64,000 bases of DNA. It comes from Selaginella tamariscina (Eukaryota; Streptophyta; Lycopodiopsida; Selaginellales; Selaginellaceae). Under the pieces are notes generated by a model that worked only from the letters and a program-made list of their open reading frames with translations, did not search any database and was not told the DNA's origin. Positions 33,438 through 46,651 of this stretch are shown piece by piece (the stretch's first letter is position 1; every line of letters starts with the position of its first letter). The position numbers and the translations under genes were made by a program. The stretch covers positions 1-64,000 of the forward strand of contig PUQB01000457.1 in assembly GCA_003024785.1 (NCBI GenBank), written 5' to 3'.

Positions 33438-34590
33438 TCTCCTCTCTTCTATATATATATATATATATATTTATGTGTGGGTGTGTGTGTGTGGGACATG
33501 TTCCACGTACTGAACAATTAAACCAGCGATATTACCTCGTCTAAGATTAAGTAATCCCATGTCTCGTTTTTTAAATTATGACGAGCAATGTCATACGTGG
33601 TAAGCAGCCTGAAACCATTATAACGGATTATCGTATTACTGTCAATAAAAATGAAACAAATGGATGAGGACTTAACCCGTTAGATCTCATCATTATTGTA
33701 GTTAGTAATATCAATTATTAAGTTTACAAATTATGGAAACAAGTATATCAGTGACATAATAACCAAAAATCTGTAATGTACGTAAATCCTTCACGCTTAA
33801 AGACGTCCCCGCGTAACTGACATAACCACCAGATTTATTAATATGTATATTATATCCAATTGCATACAAATTACATGTACAAGTATTATCCGTGTGATGA
33901 TATATATATCTATATCTATATCTATCTTTCTATCTATCTATACGTGTTCTCTATATAATCATTTTTTGACACCTTGCATATTATATATTGTGAATGCATA
34001 TTTACATAATAGTTACAAGTTAACACGCACGCACGTACACACACACACACACACGTGTATATTAATTATATATGTTAAGACACAAAACACAGACATTTCT
34101 CTTTTGTAATAAACTCTGAAATATGCATGTGCATGAAATATATACATCACTATAAATACATTAAATTATAGATCAAACCAGAGACTTACATGGCATAGAC
34201 AGACGCATGAGCATATATACATATGAACATCGTATTAGGTATAACATTTTCATGACAAGATATTATTAAATAGATATCTAATAAAGCTGATGATAATAGA
34301 TTTTACCAGTTTCGTTTTCTGGACAGGATGTGGCAGATTCGTAGCTGCTTAACCAGTTTGACTTTGTGCTGAGCTTCATTGACTTGCTCGGTCAACGACT
34401 TCACTTTCTTGGTCAAGGAGAGTCCACTCAGCTTGTTTACGAGTACATCGTCGTCAACGTCGACTATTGACACATTGCTCGCTCGGTAGTTCTATTAATT
34501 GCGCAGCCGCCAGCTCACCAGCCCTTGGTAGATCTCGGCAGGCTCTTCCGGTCTAGCCTTGCATAGCCTTCTCCTTCCTGGAGCCATCAC
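32018..34590 (-). CDS. SNF2-family ATPase exons, PICH/ERCC6L-like (plant CHR24-like), incomplete
   Basis: Minus-strand exons with splice sites: 33536-33608 (LLTTYDIARHN..WDYLILDE), 33275-33382 (GHFIKYPTTQR..RRIIISGTPIQNNLR), 32775-32830 (EMWALYDFCCPELLGDRK), 32645-32720 (FKAKYENLILSGNEA), 32348-32480 (ELRERIAPYFLRRMKSDIF then KKNDIIVWLRIT), and 32018-32180 (PLLLTKRA then a segment ending CKIVFLMTLL). Helicase boxes II (DEGH, split by an intron) and III are clear. These fit the PICH/ERCC6L class of DNA translocases. A likely N-terminal exon at about 34305-34590 starts MAPGRRRLCKARPEE. I see no Walker A exon and no C-terminal helicase lobe. Frame breaks at 5 T's (about 32428) and in the C run before PLLLTK are consistent with single-base errors. 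Either a decayed gene or an imperfect sequence. Confidence 0.75.
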
Positions 34591-35490
34591 TTATTACACG
34601 GCCACATACACACACAATGCGCATACAGACATATATTTATATATGTGTACAGACAAATGCGCGTACAGATACACATATGGAGGTTATAAATATGCACAAC
34701 GTCCAAACTCACATTAGTAGTTATGTACACAGCTATATATTCATACTATTTAAATACAGATATATGGGACACACATTTCTATATGCATGTATGGATTCCT
34801 CCATGACAGCCGTGGCAGATTCGACCGTAGAATAAGCTCCAGACGCAAGAATCTGACCCAAAATGACATGAAAACGATGAATCTATGCTTTTTAAGTAGA
34901 AAAATGGCATGAAAACGAAGAACGAGGACCAGAGAAAATGGCGAAGATTTTACACAAAACATACGAAGCTTGAGTCTGAACCTACAAGACGAACAATACT
35001 TACAAAGCCGGAGCTTCGAGGCGTAGCCTCCCCGAAATGAAGAACCCTAGTTTCTCCTCCAAAACGCAAACCCTATAAACAAATACATTGCGTATATTCG
35101 TTAAAAAGACGCACGCACGCAGCACGCACAAATACACACATACCTTGTGAACTCTCAAGAGAAGACTGGTTTCATACGAGAGAATCCTCCGGCACCTCCT
35201 CAGCTACACACAAGACCTTCTAAACATGGTGTGAGCTATACCTCTAGAGGACTTATACACTAGGTGGTCCGAGTTAGCAGTCCACGAGAGAGAGAGAGAG
35301 AATGAGTGCTGAGGCACAACAGAAATACGCACTTTTATGGAAATCAGAAAGAATGTATTTACAATTCAAAAAAACCGAGATAGTCCGTATTGCGTTATCT
35401 GTAATTAAACAAATAAGTAAATACACACGCACACACGCACACGCACACACGCACCACACACACACACACACACAAAAACTCACTTATTGG
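34591..35490. other. Region between PICH-like gene and neighbouring gene
   Basis: AT-rich with short CA runs, plus a possible leader exon of the PICH-like gene near 35000-35050 on the minus strand (ends at a GTAAGT donor) and a possible one near 34815-34850. (AC)n-type runs lie at 35417-35475. No coding region recognised. Confidence 0.4.
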
Positions 35491-37030
35491 GAGTAGGAAA
35501 TAGAGACTCTACATCAGGAGCACCTGCCTTTCGTGCTTCAATTTCGAGGCATCTAGAATCAAACACCACGTTGAATTAGGAAACGCATACCACCAAAAAC
35601 ATCCCAAAAACAGGGAGACTTTAAGTTCCAATACGTCAGGCATCGCCTTCCTCCCTCTTCTTCATATAGAAGGTCTTTTTCCATCTTCCAAACCCCTGGG
35701 AACTTGTCCCCCCATTCGTTTAGGAATTGCCCGAATGTTGTACTACCTGTCAATTCAAAAGCAACATAAACAAGAGTATATGTAACCTGACGCCCACGGA
35801 AGCGATGATGAATTTGGAGAAAGCTTCTCCCCCAGGCGTTGTATTGCACCCTCCCTATCAAATATATATGGAGAATGAAGTGGCACACCCATATATTCAA
35901 ATAACTCCGGAGGCAAGGCAGGTAACTGCAAAATAAACCAGAATGAATGCGATAGCAGTATGCAATATAGAAACCCAACATAAATCAGCAATAAAGAAAA
36001 CGCAACATACATACCTTTGCTACAGAAAGCTTTGAAAGCTTTGCAGGTCGTACCGAAAAGAAATCGCTGTGCCCCTCTCCTCGCCTTCTTTCTGTGAACG
36101 CGTCCTCCAGGACGGCAGCATCTGCTCTTTGCTCATGCTGTATCTGCAAGAATGACTATACAGAAGATTAAAAAATATTCAAGAACAAATGCCGTACCTT
36201 CGATCAAACAAATACGAACTGCACTATGCGATCAAAAACTGGGTTTTGCTGATTAAAATCTCTCGCGACCGCGATTTGATGGAAGAGTATCTAGCTGCGG
36301 ACAATCCAAAATCCTCCGATTCAACGCCAGGTGGAAACGGATCATCAAAATCCAATCTCCACAGCGTCATGAATCCTCCCGCTGCAAGATCAAGAATCTG
36401 AACAAATGCGGGATGCAAAGCATCAAAACACACCTTATTACAACACAAGCGCGCCTGCGGATGAACCGATCTGACTGGAGGAAGAGTATCTAGCTGCGGA
36501 CAATCCAAAATCTTCCGATTCAACGCCAAGAATCAGCGGGTGGAAACGGATCATCAAAAATCCAATCTCCACAGCGTCATGAATCCTCCCGCTGCAAGAT
36601 CAAGAATCAGAACAAATGCGGGATGCAAAGCATCAAAACACACCTTATTACAACACAAGCGCGCCTGCGGATGAACCGATTGACTGTAGGAAGAGTATCT
36701 AGCTGCGGACAATCCAAAATCCTCCGATTCAACGCCAAGAATCAGCGGGTGGAAACGGATCATCAAAAACCCACAGCACCATGAATCCTCCCGCTGCAAG
36801 ATCAAGAATCAGAACAAATGCGGGATGCAAAGCTCTAGGGAATGAACCCTACAAGAAATGCAGCTTCCAGATAACGATCGAGGCATCTCACAGAGCTCGC
36901 TCTATAAACCCTGACCTAAGAAAGAAACTTCTAGATCCTAGTCTTGTTCGTCCGAGCCGGTCACGAATGCCACGTGTCCAGTGACACTTAAAGGTCTCGA
37001 ACCGGATAAACCGGTAATCTTGGATAAATA
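35491..37030 (-). CDS. Unrecognised multi-exon gene
   Basis: Candidate minus-strand exons with splice-like ends: about 36028-36145 (IQHEQRADAAVLEDAFTERR, then HSDFFSVRPAKLSKLSVAK), about 35745-35935 (LPALPPELFEYMGVPLHSPY, then a frame change to GRQVTYTLVYVAFELTG), then EWGDKFPGVWKMEKDLLYEE near 35725-35660, and a last exon near 35491-35555 ending DVESLFPTPNK and a stop. Upstream of 36150 lies a repeated leader (see 36265-36835). I do not recognise the family. The coherent polar and aromatic composition and splice signals argue that it is real, though the frame breaks once. Confidence 0.45.
36265..36835 (-). repeat. Three tandem copies of a leader segment
   Basis: A segment of roughly 200 bp containing GGATTCATGACGCTGTGG and CCGCAGCTAGATACTCTTCC is present about three times (around 36690-36835, 36480-36632, 36265-36420), the first diverging at its end. 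It precedes the unrecognised gene on the minus strand. Possible 5' UTR or first-exon duplication. Confidence 0.75.
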
Positions 37031-38210
37031 CAGTCCACAAATGTTCGGCCACTTCTGCAGTGACAATTGGCATGATTTTCGAAGTCGGCTCAAACACGCA
37101 ATATCGCTGTGTACATGTGTGTGCGTGTGTATATATGTATATATATCTTTATATAATATCTTTACTTATGTGATGCGGCGACTCAGTGCAAAAGCGTGAG
37201 CAATATAAGTGTACAGAATGGATATAAAAGAATATAAAACAAGTGCCGTTTAAATAAAGGAACAGGCACATTCTCAGTTTCATGCTTGCTTACGATAGAT
37301 CAGTTGTCACTGTTGCGATTCCTATCTCTTCGGGTCGGCACGTGTATGTGAAACAGACAACTTTGTCCAGTACGCGCGGATATTCTCCGAGACAAGATAT
37401 TCTGAGGAATATCTTACCTCTAGATATTCCCAGGATATACTAATCCCCCGGGAGCTCTCTAATTAAAATCTTTAAATTAGTTTTTGCTTCAATAATTAAA
37501 ATCTTTAGATTAGTTTTGCTTTTAAATAAATGCTTTGCTTATACCTATATTTTTAAAAAATTTCAAAATAAGTGAGAATTAAAGTGATTTAAAAATTATT
37601 AATAGAGAAAAAATTAAAAAGGGCACATAAATAATGCTGGAAATCAGAACCTTTTTAATTTTTAAAAAACTTAACCATCACAGTTACATTAAATTTTAAA
37701 TTTAATATTAAAAACTTAATTCTTTATATTGAAACCTAATCGAGGAGATCTCCTTTTTATAATTTAAAATATTTATTTTACTCCAAAAATGAGTTAAAAT
37801 TAGCTCGTAAGTTGCAAATATTTCTTTTTTCATTTTGAAAAGATGTTTAAAATTAAACCGTCGGTTAAACTTCAAAATATTCTTAAAGATATGAATTATA
37901 CGATTGTTGATTTCATATATAATATATTATATATTTATAGCATCTGTATAATGTATCTTCTTACATGCTATATACGATACTTCAGTAGTATTAATGTATA
38001 TGCATTATTACATATTTATAATATATCATGTAAAACATTTATATATTTACTAGGTATACTCTTTATTATTATGAACAAATTCACTGTAATAGATTTTAAT
38101 AAAATTTTTCCACACCATTTAATTAAATTTAATGTAAATAAAATTTACTAATATTACCTTTTTCTAAAAAAATATATATTCCTAATTAACTCTCAGATAT
38201 TTTTGTACGT
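37031..38210. other. AT-rich intergenic region
   Basis: No gene seen. Short AT and GT runs near 37110-37160, then strongly AT-rich sequence. Open frames here are composed of Ile/Tyr/Asn/Lys only, as expected of AT-rich noise. Confidence 0.6.
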
Positions 38211-38250
38211 AGGGTTAGGGTTTTAGGATGGATGACAGCAGGGAGATAGC

Positions 38251-39150
38251 ATGAGCGGCCATGGTGCACGCGTCATCAAGCCACAGGAGGTACACGAATC
38301 TCTCATGAATGATGGCACATTCGATTCGCTCCAAGGTCACTGCCCAGCTCAAGAGCAATGTGAGTCTCTATCAATTCTTCATTTCGTTAATTTCAATTGT
38401 TTTCAAGTCAATTTGTATATTTGCACAATTGCACAATTGACATTGCTGTACTTTATCCGCAGATTTTTTCAAAATGTATGCCATTATGCGCATTAATATT
38501 GTACTGTGTTCTTTTACATTTTCTTGCGCAAAAGACTATTTGTCCCTTACGCTATTGCACAGATTACTTGCATATCTACTTGTAATTGCACGGCTTTTGT
38601 TTTTCATTGAAAATATGGTGTATATGTGTATATCTTCTGTGGTGTGTGTTCTAAACTGATACACATTTACTTGGAATCAGACATTGATAATTATATATTT
38701 ATTTAGTGCAATTTTTCTTTCTTACATGATTCTGGGTTTTTGCACAAATTAGTTTTATATCTATAGCACCAATTCACATTGATATACTGTTTTAAATTGT
38801 TTTATGGTGTATCTCTGTTTACAATGATATATATATATATATATTATATATATATATATATATGATAATTATATTTTATCATTTTACTTTGATTACATAT
38901 ATAACTCAAGTATATATTTGTACTTATAAATATATCATATGATATACATACAGTCACGTGTTGATATATAATTAATATATTTTTACCTCATGATTATATA
39001 TTTTATACTTATATGAAGTGTTTATTTTGTGGCAGGAGGATTTGAAACAGTTTACTCAAGCACTGGTTGAGAATAGTCAAGCTCTAAACAGCCTGGAGCT
39101 GAGAACAAGTCGCACCGTGAGCTCTTGATTCGCTTCGTAGGAGCTCCTCC

Positions 39151-39182
<32 letters not shown>

Positions 39183-39616
39183 TTTGAATTTCAGTTTGCT
39201 AGTTAGCAAGGAAGCAGAAGTTTTGATTTACTTGTGTATAAAGAAGAGCTAGGATATCTTGATGGTCGTATCCATATACATAGATATATTTTTCATTATT
39301 ATTAAAATTTAACCTGCTTGTATATACACGACACACATACACGGCACGCATACAAACGTAATTAATAAATGTGTTGTACACCATACACACCAACACATGT
39401 TTATGCAGGGGCCCGGTACTAGACAGAGCTTCAAAGGCAGCATGGGAGCTGATAAAGGACAACCTTGGTAAGGAGATTGCAAACAGTTTTATATCTTTCA
39501 TATCTTCCACATTGGATCGTTATTTTACGCAAATGAATATTTTTGAACAAAAAAAACTCCAATCCTATATAAATTTAGTAAAATTCAACCAAGGTCTGCC
39601 AAGGTCTGCCCAATAA
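38251..39616 (+). CDS. COMPASS Shg1/BOD1-like protein, frameshifted
   Basis: Three exon segments. Exon 1 (38251-38359) starts at an ATG: VIKPQEVHESLMNDGTFDSL, then a frame change to KVTAQLKSN before a GTGAGT donor. Exon 2 begins at 39036 after GGCAG: EDLKQFTQALVENSQALNS, then a frame change (one C short) to GAENKSHRELLIRFV. Exon 3 begins at 39411: GPVLDRASKAAWELIKDNLG, then KEIANS. This matches the Shg1 domain, a small subunit of the Set1 histone H3K4 methylation complex, related to BOD1. The exon 2 donor is unclear, and the last 40 residues (to 39616) may be intron read-through. Two one-base breaks in a conserved domain suggest sequence error or recent decay. Confidence 0.7.
38828..38863 (+). 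repeat. (AT)n microsatellite in the Shg1-like intron 1
   Basis: Two AT runs separated by TATTAT, able to fold on themselves. Confidence 0.9.
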
Positions 39617-39883
39617 CATGGTATATACAATATCTTTTTATTTAACAATAATAAGCAAATTCTTTCTACATATCCTTCCAAACTCTTTACATATGCATTG
39701 TATGTATTGTACGTGTTAACAAACACGCACACACTCACAAGGAATGCCTTTTTTTTGTTACTAAAGTATATTTAATTTAAATATACTTCAACATACATTT
39801 AGTATACTAAAATATACTTATATTGTATTAAAACTTACCTTTAATAAATAATTCGTATAAACATAAACAGTCAAGACCTCCTC

Positions 39884-40290
39884 TTAGTCTCTGTAACGAT
39901 GATCCCTCTCATACCGTCTACCATCATAATACTCCCTCTCCCTCGGGGCATCCCTCTCATTCAAATCCTTTCTCAATCCCGGTTCCCAAATATTCTGTCC
40001 CTGTTTGGTCATGAGAATATTCCCTGTCTTTTCGATGCTCTCTCTCCCTCTTTGACCTGCCACGACCACTGTCCCGACCGTTTTGCCCGTGACCCTTGAC
40101 TTTGGAGTGGTCAGTTCTGCTCCAGTGATGGTCATGTCTCTCCTGGGAAGGAGTTGACCTCCTGTCAGCGGTCAACTGGTGGTCGACTCGCTCGGTGTTC
40201 TCTACGTGTGTTCTGTCATGGGATGGCTCAATCTGTGTAGTCTCTTGCCTGGCTGCTCATCTTGTTGTATGTAGAGACTACAGAGTAACA
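39884..40290 (-). CDS. 3' exon of an Arg/Asp/Glu/His-rich protein
   Basis: Minus-strand reading gives a highly charged segment: QERHDHHWSRTDHSKVKGHG, then GRSKREREHRKDREYSHDQ, then after a frame change ERDAPREREYYDGRRYERDH and a stop at about 39886. Such RE/RD-rich tails occur in splicing-related proteins (for example the U1-70K type), but no domain is available to decide. The 5' side is cut off close to repeat A at 40387. Confidence 0.5.
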
Positions 40291-40386
40291 AAACAGTAAG
40301 GCCACGTGTGTTAGTGGTTGTGTAATGTTTTATAAACTTTTCAAAAGTGAGCATTTGTGTTTCTTGTAAACATAACATGTGTGCTA

Positions 40387-42115
40387 TGTCAGAAAAAGGG
40401 CCAACACGTGACAACATGTGACTGCTAGGTGATCATCACCCTGCATGAGCAACGCTAAGTTTCCCAAAACAACCCCAACGACCCAGACTCTAATACCCAA
40501 GTGGATAGGAGACTTTAGGGTTTAGCCTAAGTCTCCTAGAATGTCTACCCCCAAAACCTTTGAGGGATAACCCTAGTTGACTTAGGGTCTTGCCCTAGAA
40601 GACCTAGACAGGCTCATGCCTAACCCCCATCAAGGAGACGTGTGTTCCACATATACCCTCGTGATAGAGCTAAGGCATCGTCACTTACCCCTTAAAGAAT
40701 CACCTCATCCAGGAGTACAACCCCTTTAGGGCGACAAAGGGTACCATGAACCACGACTAACCCTAAGGGTTTGAGTGGCCAAGTCATTCCCTAGATCTAG
40801 GGCTAGTACTTAGTGAGGACACGAGTGTGCGCCATAGGCAAACACGAGTGTTCTGCTAAGCAAACTCCCTAATGCTAGGTTTGGGATAACCCTAAGTACA
40901 TGACCTTGCCAGTGCCTCATGAAAGGGCTCCTGCTAACACGCTTAGGTTTTCAACCCTTGAATTCTAAAGAGAACACTCCCCTAGCCAAGTGTGCCAAAG
41001 CACACCTAGTTATGAGACCTAACCTCCCTTGAGCGGATGCCTAAGGCTTAGCACCCTAGTGCAAGCACAAGCATGTCTGTTTGCTAAAGTATCCAACCCC
41101 TTGGCGACAAGCCTATGACATAACCCCAAAGAGCGTGCCTTGGGCGTTGTACCATGTGACATTTAGCCCAGTGTCACATCTCCATGGTTGGACTGTGGAA
41201 ACATTGGAGGAATTTCGTGAATACTACAACACTTGTGGAGGTGTTATCTGCCTTCCATGATGTGGGCTATCATGCCATAGCCCTTAGATTCAAGAGTTGC
41301 ACCAAGTGCCACAAACGTGGCTCCTAAATGCCAACTCTAGAATTCCTTAGTGAACCCTCAGGAACTGGTAATGTGAACCTATCAAACAAGATCCCACGCC
41401 ATAGTTGGATAAGGACATGGATGTGCCTTGCTTGGCCATGAGTGCTACACGTAGCTTGACATGGAGGAAGAGGCTGGAGACAAGCCTCAACCTTGGGACG
41501 TGCATTCCGACAAGACCTCCTAGGCATGGATTCGCCAACGTTAAGGGTAAGCTACCCCGAAGGTGGAATGTACCCCTGGCATCTGGAAGTTATGGCGGCA
41601 CAACAAAGAGTTGTGGCCTTGACGACACAAGCTAGAGCTTGCACCGGGAAAAGAGTAACGAGCTCAGTCATGAACCCAAAAACCCTCACTCCTATTTACT
41701 ACTTTATTTATGTGACAGAGGCCCCCCCCCTGTTTTCCTATTTACATAAGTGGGCTAGCACTGAAATCTCATTCCCAGAGGGAATATACTTGGTGAGTTA
41801 TCCATTGACCCCTAACCTAAACATGTCAAACTTGGGGGTATTTCTAAGCATATCCGACATGCCGAACTCACTGGAAACTAACCATTAACCCAACTGGGAC
41901 ACGGAAAACCAAGGTAAGAGTTTTCTAGATGGAAGTGCTAGCTTCGCCCAGAGTTTCTTGTAAATAATTAATGACACCTGGCCAAATCATCACTAGATAT
42001 CCAAGTGCACTAAGCATGCCTGTTTCTTCTACACCTAAGGCTTATCAACATAGTACAGTAGGTAACAACAGTCAACGTCCAAAAGTAAAGAGGAATCATA
42101 ATAAAAACTATGACA
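40387..42115. repeat. Family A repeat, copy 2 (probable LTR)
   Basis: Starts TGTCAGAAAAAGGGCC and ends CTATGACA. Largely collinear with copy 1; carries an insertion near 41189-41257 (CATGGTTGGACTGTGG...). Directly after the end, CACTCCCCGCC is the complement of a purine tract (GGCGGGGAGTG), as expected before a 3' LTR read on the minus strand. Outer flanks TGCTA and CACTC do not match. Confidence 0.7.
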
Positions 42116-45100
42116 CACTCCCCGCCTTTGAAAATGTCAATGTCCTTGTTGACGTCCAATATAATATCATTTGCATCTCTTGTGCACTACATGTATAAGT
42201 GTGACAATCGTAAAGTGATTTGCACAATACTTTGGAAGGTTGGCCAATGGTGGTATTCATGTCTTTGTATCACAAAGCTAGCTCATTTCATTGCTTACAT
42301 TTGGTTTGACTTTGAAATTTTGGTGGACAAATGGTTTTCTCATTTACAACATTGCAATTTCTTTTACACTACTTATTCTTGTATATGCATAATTATGGTA
42401 TAACATGTTTGTTGGATCATATGCTACTTCACTTAATGTCAAGCATTGTGATCTATGTAATGTACGTGCAATTGCAAGGTGTAATGAAAATTGGATCTGT
42501 GTAATAATGTCTCATTCCAATCCATCTACACATATTAATGTAGAGCGCCTTTGTATAGGTGTCCATGATGGGTCTATATTGAGAGTCCTAAGATGTTGGT
42601 TTGTTTCCCTTGTTGCTTGGCCAACATCTATTACTGCCATCCAAATTGTAGGGTTTTTTAATTTGGTATACGTTTTGAATGTACCATTTGTTTTGTTCAC
42701 CATCTCATCATTTGCGCCTATGTTGTAATTGATTTCAATTGTCATTTCAAGTTTTAACTTTAGTCCAGTGTGAAGGCCTCTTGTTTCCTTTGCTTCATTA
42801 AATCAATTTATGCTAATTGAAATGAGGGTCCATTCACATTGATAGCATCAATAATGAATTCAAGATTTATGATTTTATTAACAACCTCTTCATTGTGCTT
42901 GTCGACTTCCTTGTTTGTGACAAATATGTGTTGAAACAAAGAATGAGAAGGTGCTTCTTTGCACACATGTTGAATTAATATATTCGAAGGTCTTCTATAA
43001 TTTGCATATCTATCCTCATGCAATTTAGTATTTCTATAAACTTTGCATCTTTTTGCCTTTACACTTCTTTACACCTCATATTTATATATATCTGTGTGTG
43101 TGATCTAACCAAATACGTGGCTCCCTTTAGAAAGGTTATACTCCCAATGTTCAAAATAGAATTTTCTTACATCTGGATTAATTTGATAAAATCACCACAG
43201 AAAATTTTGTTTAGTGACTCTAGTGCTCGAATCCATTGTCTATGTATCTAAGATGCTCTTTTGCACATGTCCTTCAAGAGTGTTTATCCCACAAGCAATG
43301 TTTCGTCAACTACCAACATCTTCCACCGTGCATAATGCTTTTAGTACTTAGCAATGTTTACTACAGACAGAGGTAGCTACTCAGTTTTCATTGACACAAC
43401 ACCAAAAGCTTTGTGTATGGTTGTTCCATTGATCTGAAATGTTGCTCAACATGTTGTACTAGCAACAATGATAATCTTGTGTATTCCTTTGCACTATGAA
43501 TCATTGTACTCATATTGTCTTTTCATCACTTGTATCACTAGCATCAAAGTGAAGGTCTTTTCTAGCGCCAAAAAAAGCTGCAATTATAAGGAAAAGGTGG
43601 ATTAACACATTTGGGTGCAAGCATTTTGCACATACTACTCTGTCAATCAAGTATTATTGTTCATGTGTTGTTAATCACATTTGACCATGGTAGCCAAAGT
43701 TTGCTATCATACTAACACAAGGTAACACCTTTAATGAGGGTACATGCCTAGCAATTACTTCAAGTTCAAGTCCAAATCCTTGCACATGTTTATTTGCATG
43801 TTCCAAGTCTATTTAATTGAGCCTCACCAACCTCCAGTTATCCTCATTCCATGTTTCACATGTTGCTCTTGTTAGCAATTAGAATGTGTAGTGTCATTTT
43901 TACTCACATTTCAACTTTAACAAGTTTGAAAGCTTCATAAAAGGTGCTCATTCCAAACGACAAGTCATTGTCAGTGTGGTGAGGCTAGTGCATAATCAAT
44001 TGTTTCAATTGCAAATTTCTTTACATCAACATGTTCTTTGCAATTTATGTATTGAATGATACAGGCTAGCTACCTTTTGCAAGCTTATCATGAAGTTGCC
44101 AATAAGTTGACAAATATGATGTTTGGAGACATAATTAGCAAAAAGAAACATTAGTTAACGAGGTTCGGCCACTCTATATACTTCTCAAGCAAACTTCTTG
44201 TTGATATAGCCTCACTATATTTGTTGGCAATTGTTGCAAGTCGCTTAAGGGTTCAACATGATTGTCATGTCTTCATGCAAGTTTGTGTCGAGGAATTGCA
44301 CTGTACGGCTTTTGTGATGTAGTGGGAAGGAAAGACATAGGAATACAGCCAGGCCAATTGATATTTCTTATGCTTTGATTAATACTATAGCCATTTTTCC
44401 TATATGAGTTGAAGCAAGAAGATTTTTATTTCTAGAGAGTTTTTTAAGAGTTTCACGCATTTTAGATCTTCAGTAGTCATATATGATGTGCAATATTTTG
44501 TTGTTTTGTGAGGATCCAATATAGATTGGATGTCCATGTTTGAGCGCCAAAGGTTGGCCAATGCCGGATTGAATGGGTTAGTTAGTATGTCTTTGATGGC
44601 ATGTTTCAAAAAGCTCTTGGGGTGTTTAAGTTTTGCACGTAGGATAAGCTTGTACTCTTCTTGGCTTAAGTCACATTGCATGAAGAAACCAGCGTGAAGA
44701 GGTGGGTTTTTTGTGTTGAGTGCTCTTCTCACCATAGAATATTGAGCATTGAACTGGCATTTTGTTCCGTTTTTGGTAGGTGGCCTTATTCTTATGTGCT
44801 TGCACTTCAGCAAATTACCTAGTAATAAAGCTTGGTATGTAGATATGTACAAATTGATGAAGGCTACAACTTTAGAGTTTGGGTCAACCCCGTATATTGG
44901 TGCATCTTCAACATGGAGGAGGCAATGTTCATATGGCATGCCATGCATTTGGAAGTGTGTTATGAACAAGTGGTCGTTCACATTTCCAAGCATTCTACCT
45001 TGCATGATAAGATCTCGCAATGCCTTTGCTCTATGATTATAGTAGCACATGGTCATGTCGAATAAGTCTTGCAATGCATTCAGACCCTAACAAACCATCT

Positions 45101-45155
45101 TTGTTACAGTTTTCCATGATGTTTGGATTAAGAGTTTTCAAGCTAGCTATAAGAT
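42116..45155 (-). pseudogene. Helitron Rep/PIF1-like helicase, C-terminal half
   Basis: A 224-codon open frame (45074-44400) contains HVEDAPIYGVDPNSKVVAFI, then SNMDIQSILDPHKTTKYCTS and YMTTED. These match the region after the Rep core of Helitron-type proteins (usual forms: W..DAP.YG and N.DIQFILDPYAC..Y..SY). Further left on the same strand, HIFVTNKEVDKHNEEVVNK (about 42935-42880) and MVNKTNGTF..LKNPTIWMAVIDVG (about 42710-42630) resemble the C-terminal PIF1/RecD helicase part. Many stops lie in 43000-44330, where I cannot follow the ATPase motifs. The N-terminal half is at 56461-58285, separated by 11.3 kb of later insertions. Confidence 0.6.
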
Positions 45156-46651
45156 TGTCAGAGTTTTAACTTAAAGGGCTAACATGTGGCAATACGTGGC
45201 CACCAAGTGGCCTTCTGGCGTCAATCCCTGTGTGAGCAATGCTAAGTCTTCTAAGATGACCCTAAGAGTTTAACTCAGATGCTTAGTTAAACAGAAGACT
45301 TAAAGTAATACCCTAAGCCCCTAGAATGACCTCCCTCAAACCCTAAAGGATATCCCAAGTAAACTTTAGGATCCTATCCCAGTAGACCTAGACATGCTCA
45401 TGCCCTAACCCACAAAGGAGATGGTCTCACACATGCCCTCATGACAGAGCTAAGGCATCGTCACTTACCCCTTGAGGAATCACCCTCATCCGGGAGAACA
45501 ACCCCTTTAGGGCGACCAGGGGTACCTTGAACCACGACTAACTCCTAAGGGTTTGAGTGGCCAAGTCATACCCTAGACCTAGGGCTAGTACTTAGTGAGG
45601 ACATGAGTGTGCACCGTATGTGGACACGAATGTTCTGCTAAGTAAACTCCCTAAGGCTAGGTTTGCATAACCCTAAGTACATGACCTTGCGAGTGCCTCA
45701 CAAAAGGGCTTATGCTAATAAGCTTAGGTTGTTTAACCCCTAAATTCCAAAGAAGAACACTTCCCTAGCCAAGTGTGACAGTTACGAGACCTAACCTCTC
45801 TTGAGTAGATGCTCAAGGCTTAGCACCCTAGTGCAAGCACAAACATGCATGTTTGCTAGAGTATCCAACCCCTTAGCAACAAACCCATGATACAACCCAA
45901 AGGGCATGCCTCAAGCGTTATATCGTGTGACGTCTAGCTCAGTGTCACATTTCCATGTGACACTACCTTCCACGATGTGGGCTATCATGCCATAGCCCTT
46001 AGATTTAAGAGTTGCACCAAGTGCCACAAACGTGGCTCCTAAATGCCAACTCTAGAACCCCTTAGTGAACTCTTAAGAACTGGGCAGTGTGAACCTGTCA
46101 AACAAGATCCCACGACCACGTTTGGACAAGGACACGAATGTGCCTTGTTTGGCCATGAGTGCTACACCTAACTTGACATGGGGAGGAGGCTGAAGATAGG
46201 CCTCAACCTCTGCCTCTTGGAACGTGCATTCTGATAAGACCTTTCAGGCATGGATTTGCCAACATTAAGGGTGAGCTACCCTGAAGGTGGATGTACCCCT
46301 GTCATCTGGAAGTTAGGGTAGCACAACAGAGGGTTGTAACTTAACGACACAAGTTAAAGCTTGCATTGGCAGAAGAGCAATGAACTCAGTCATGAACCCA
46401 GGAGCTCTCTACTACATACTCTACTTATTTATGTGACAAAGGCCCCCCTTGTTTTCCTATTTACATAAGTGGGCTGGCATAGAATCTCATTCCCAGAGGG
46501 AATATACTTAGTGAGTTATCTATTGACCCCTAAAACCCTAACCTATCAAAAATAGGGGTATTTCTAAACATATCCAACATGCTAAACTCACCGGAACTAG
46601 CCATTAACTTAACTGGACATGAAAAAACCAAGGTAAGAGTTTTTTAGATGG
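45156..46651. repeat. Family A repeat, copy 3, left part
   Basis: Starts TGTCAGAGTTTTAACTTAAA. Collinear with copies 1 and 2 until GTTTTTTAGATGG at 46651, where chromovirus B1 begins. It continues at 56279. It lies inside the Helitron coding region; flanks AAGAT and TGCAT differ. Confidence 0.8.

Noticed and set aside
37843-38151. 102-codon open frame in AT-rich DNA
   Set aside because: Composition is almost only Ile, Tyr, Asn, Lys, Leu and Phe, with no motif and no splice context; expected by chance in AT-rich sequence.
40387-45155. Family A copies 2 and 3 as LTRs of a single element enclosing 42116-45155
   Set aside because: The enclosed sequence is Helitron coding that continues beyond copy 3 at 56461, so copy 3 is an insertion in that gene rather than its LTR. 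The purine tract beside copy 2 leaves a short true internal remnant possible there.
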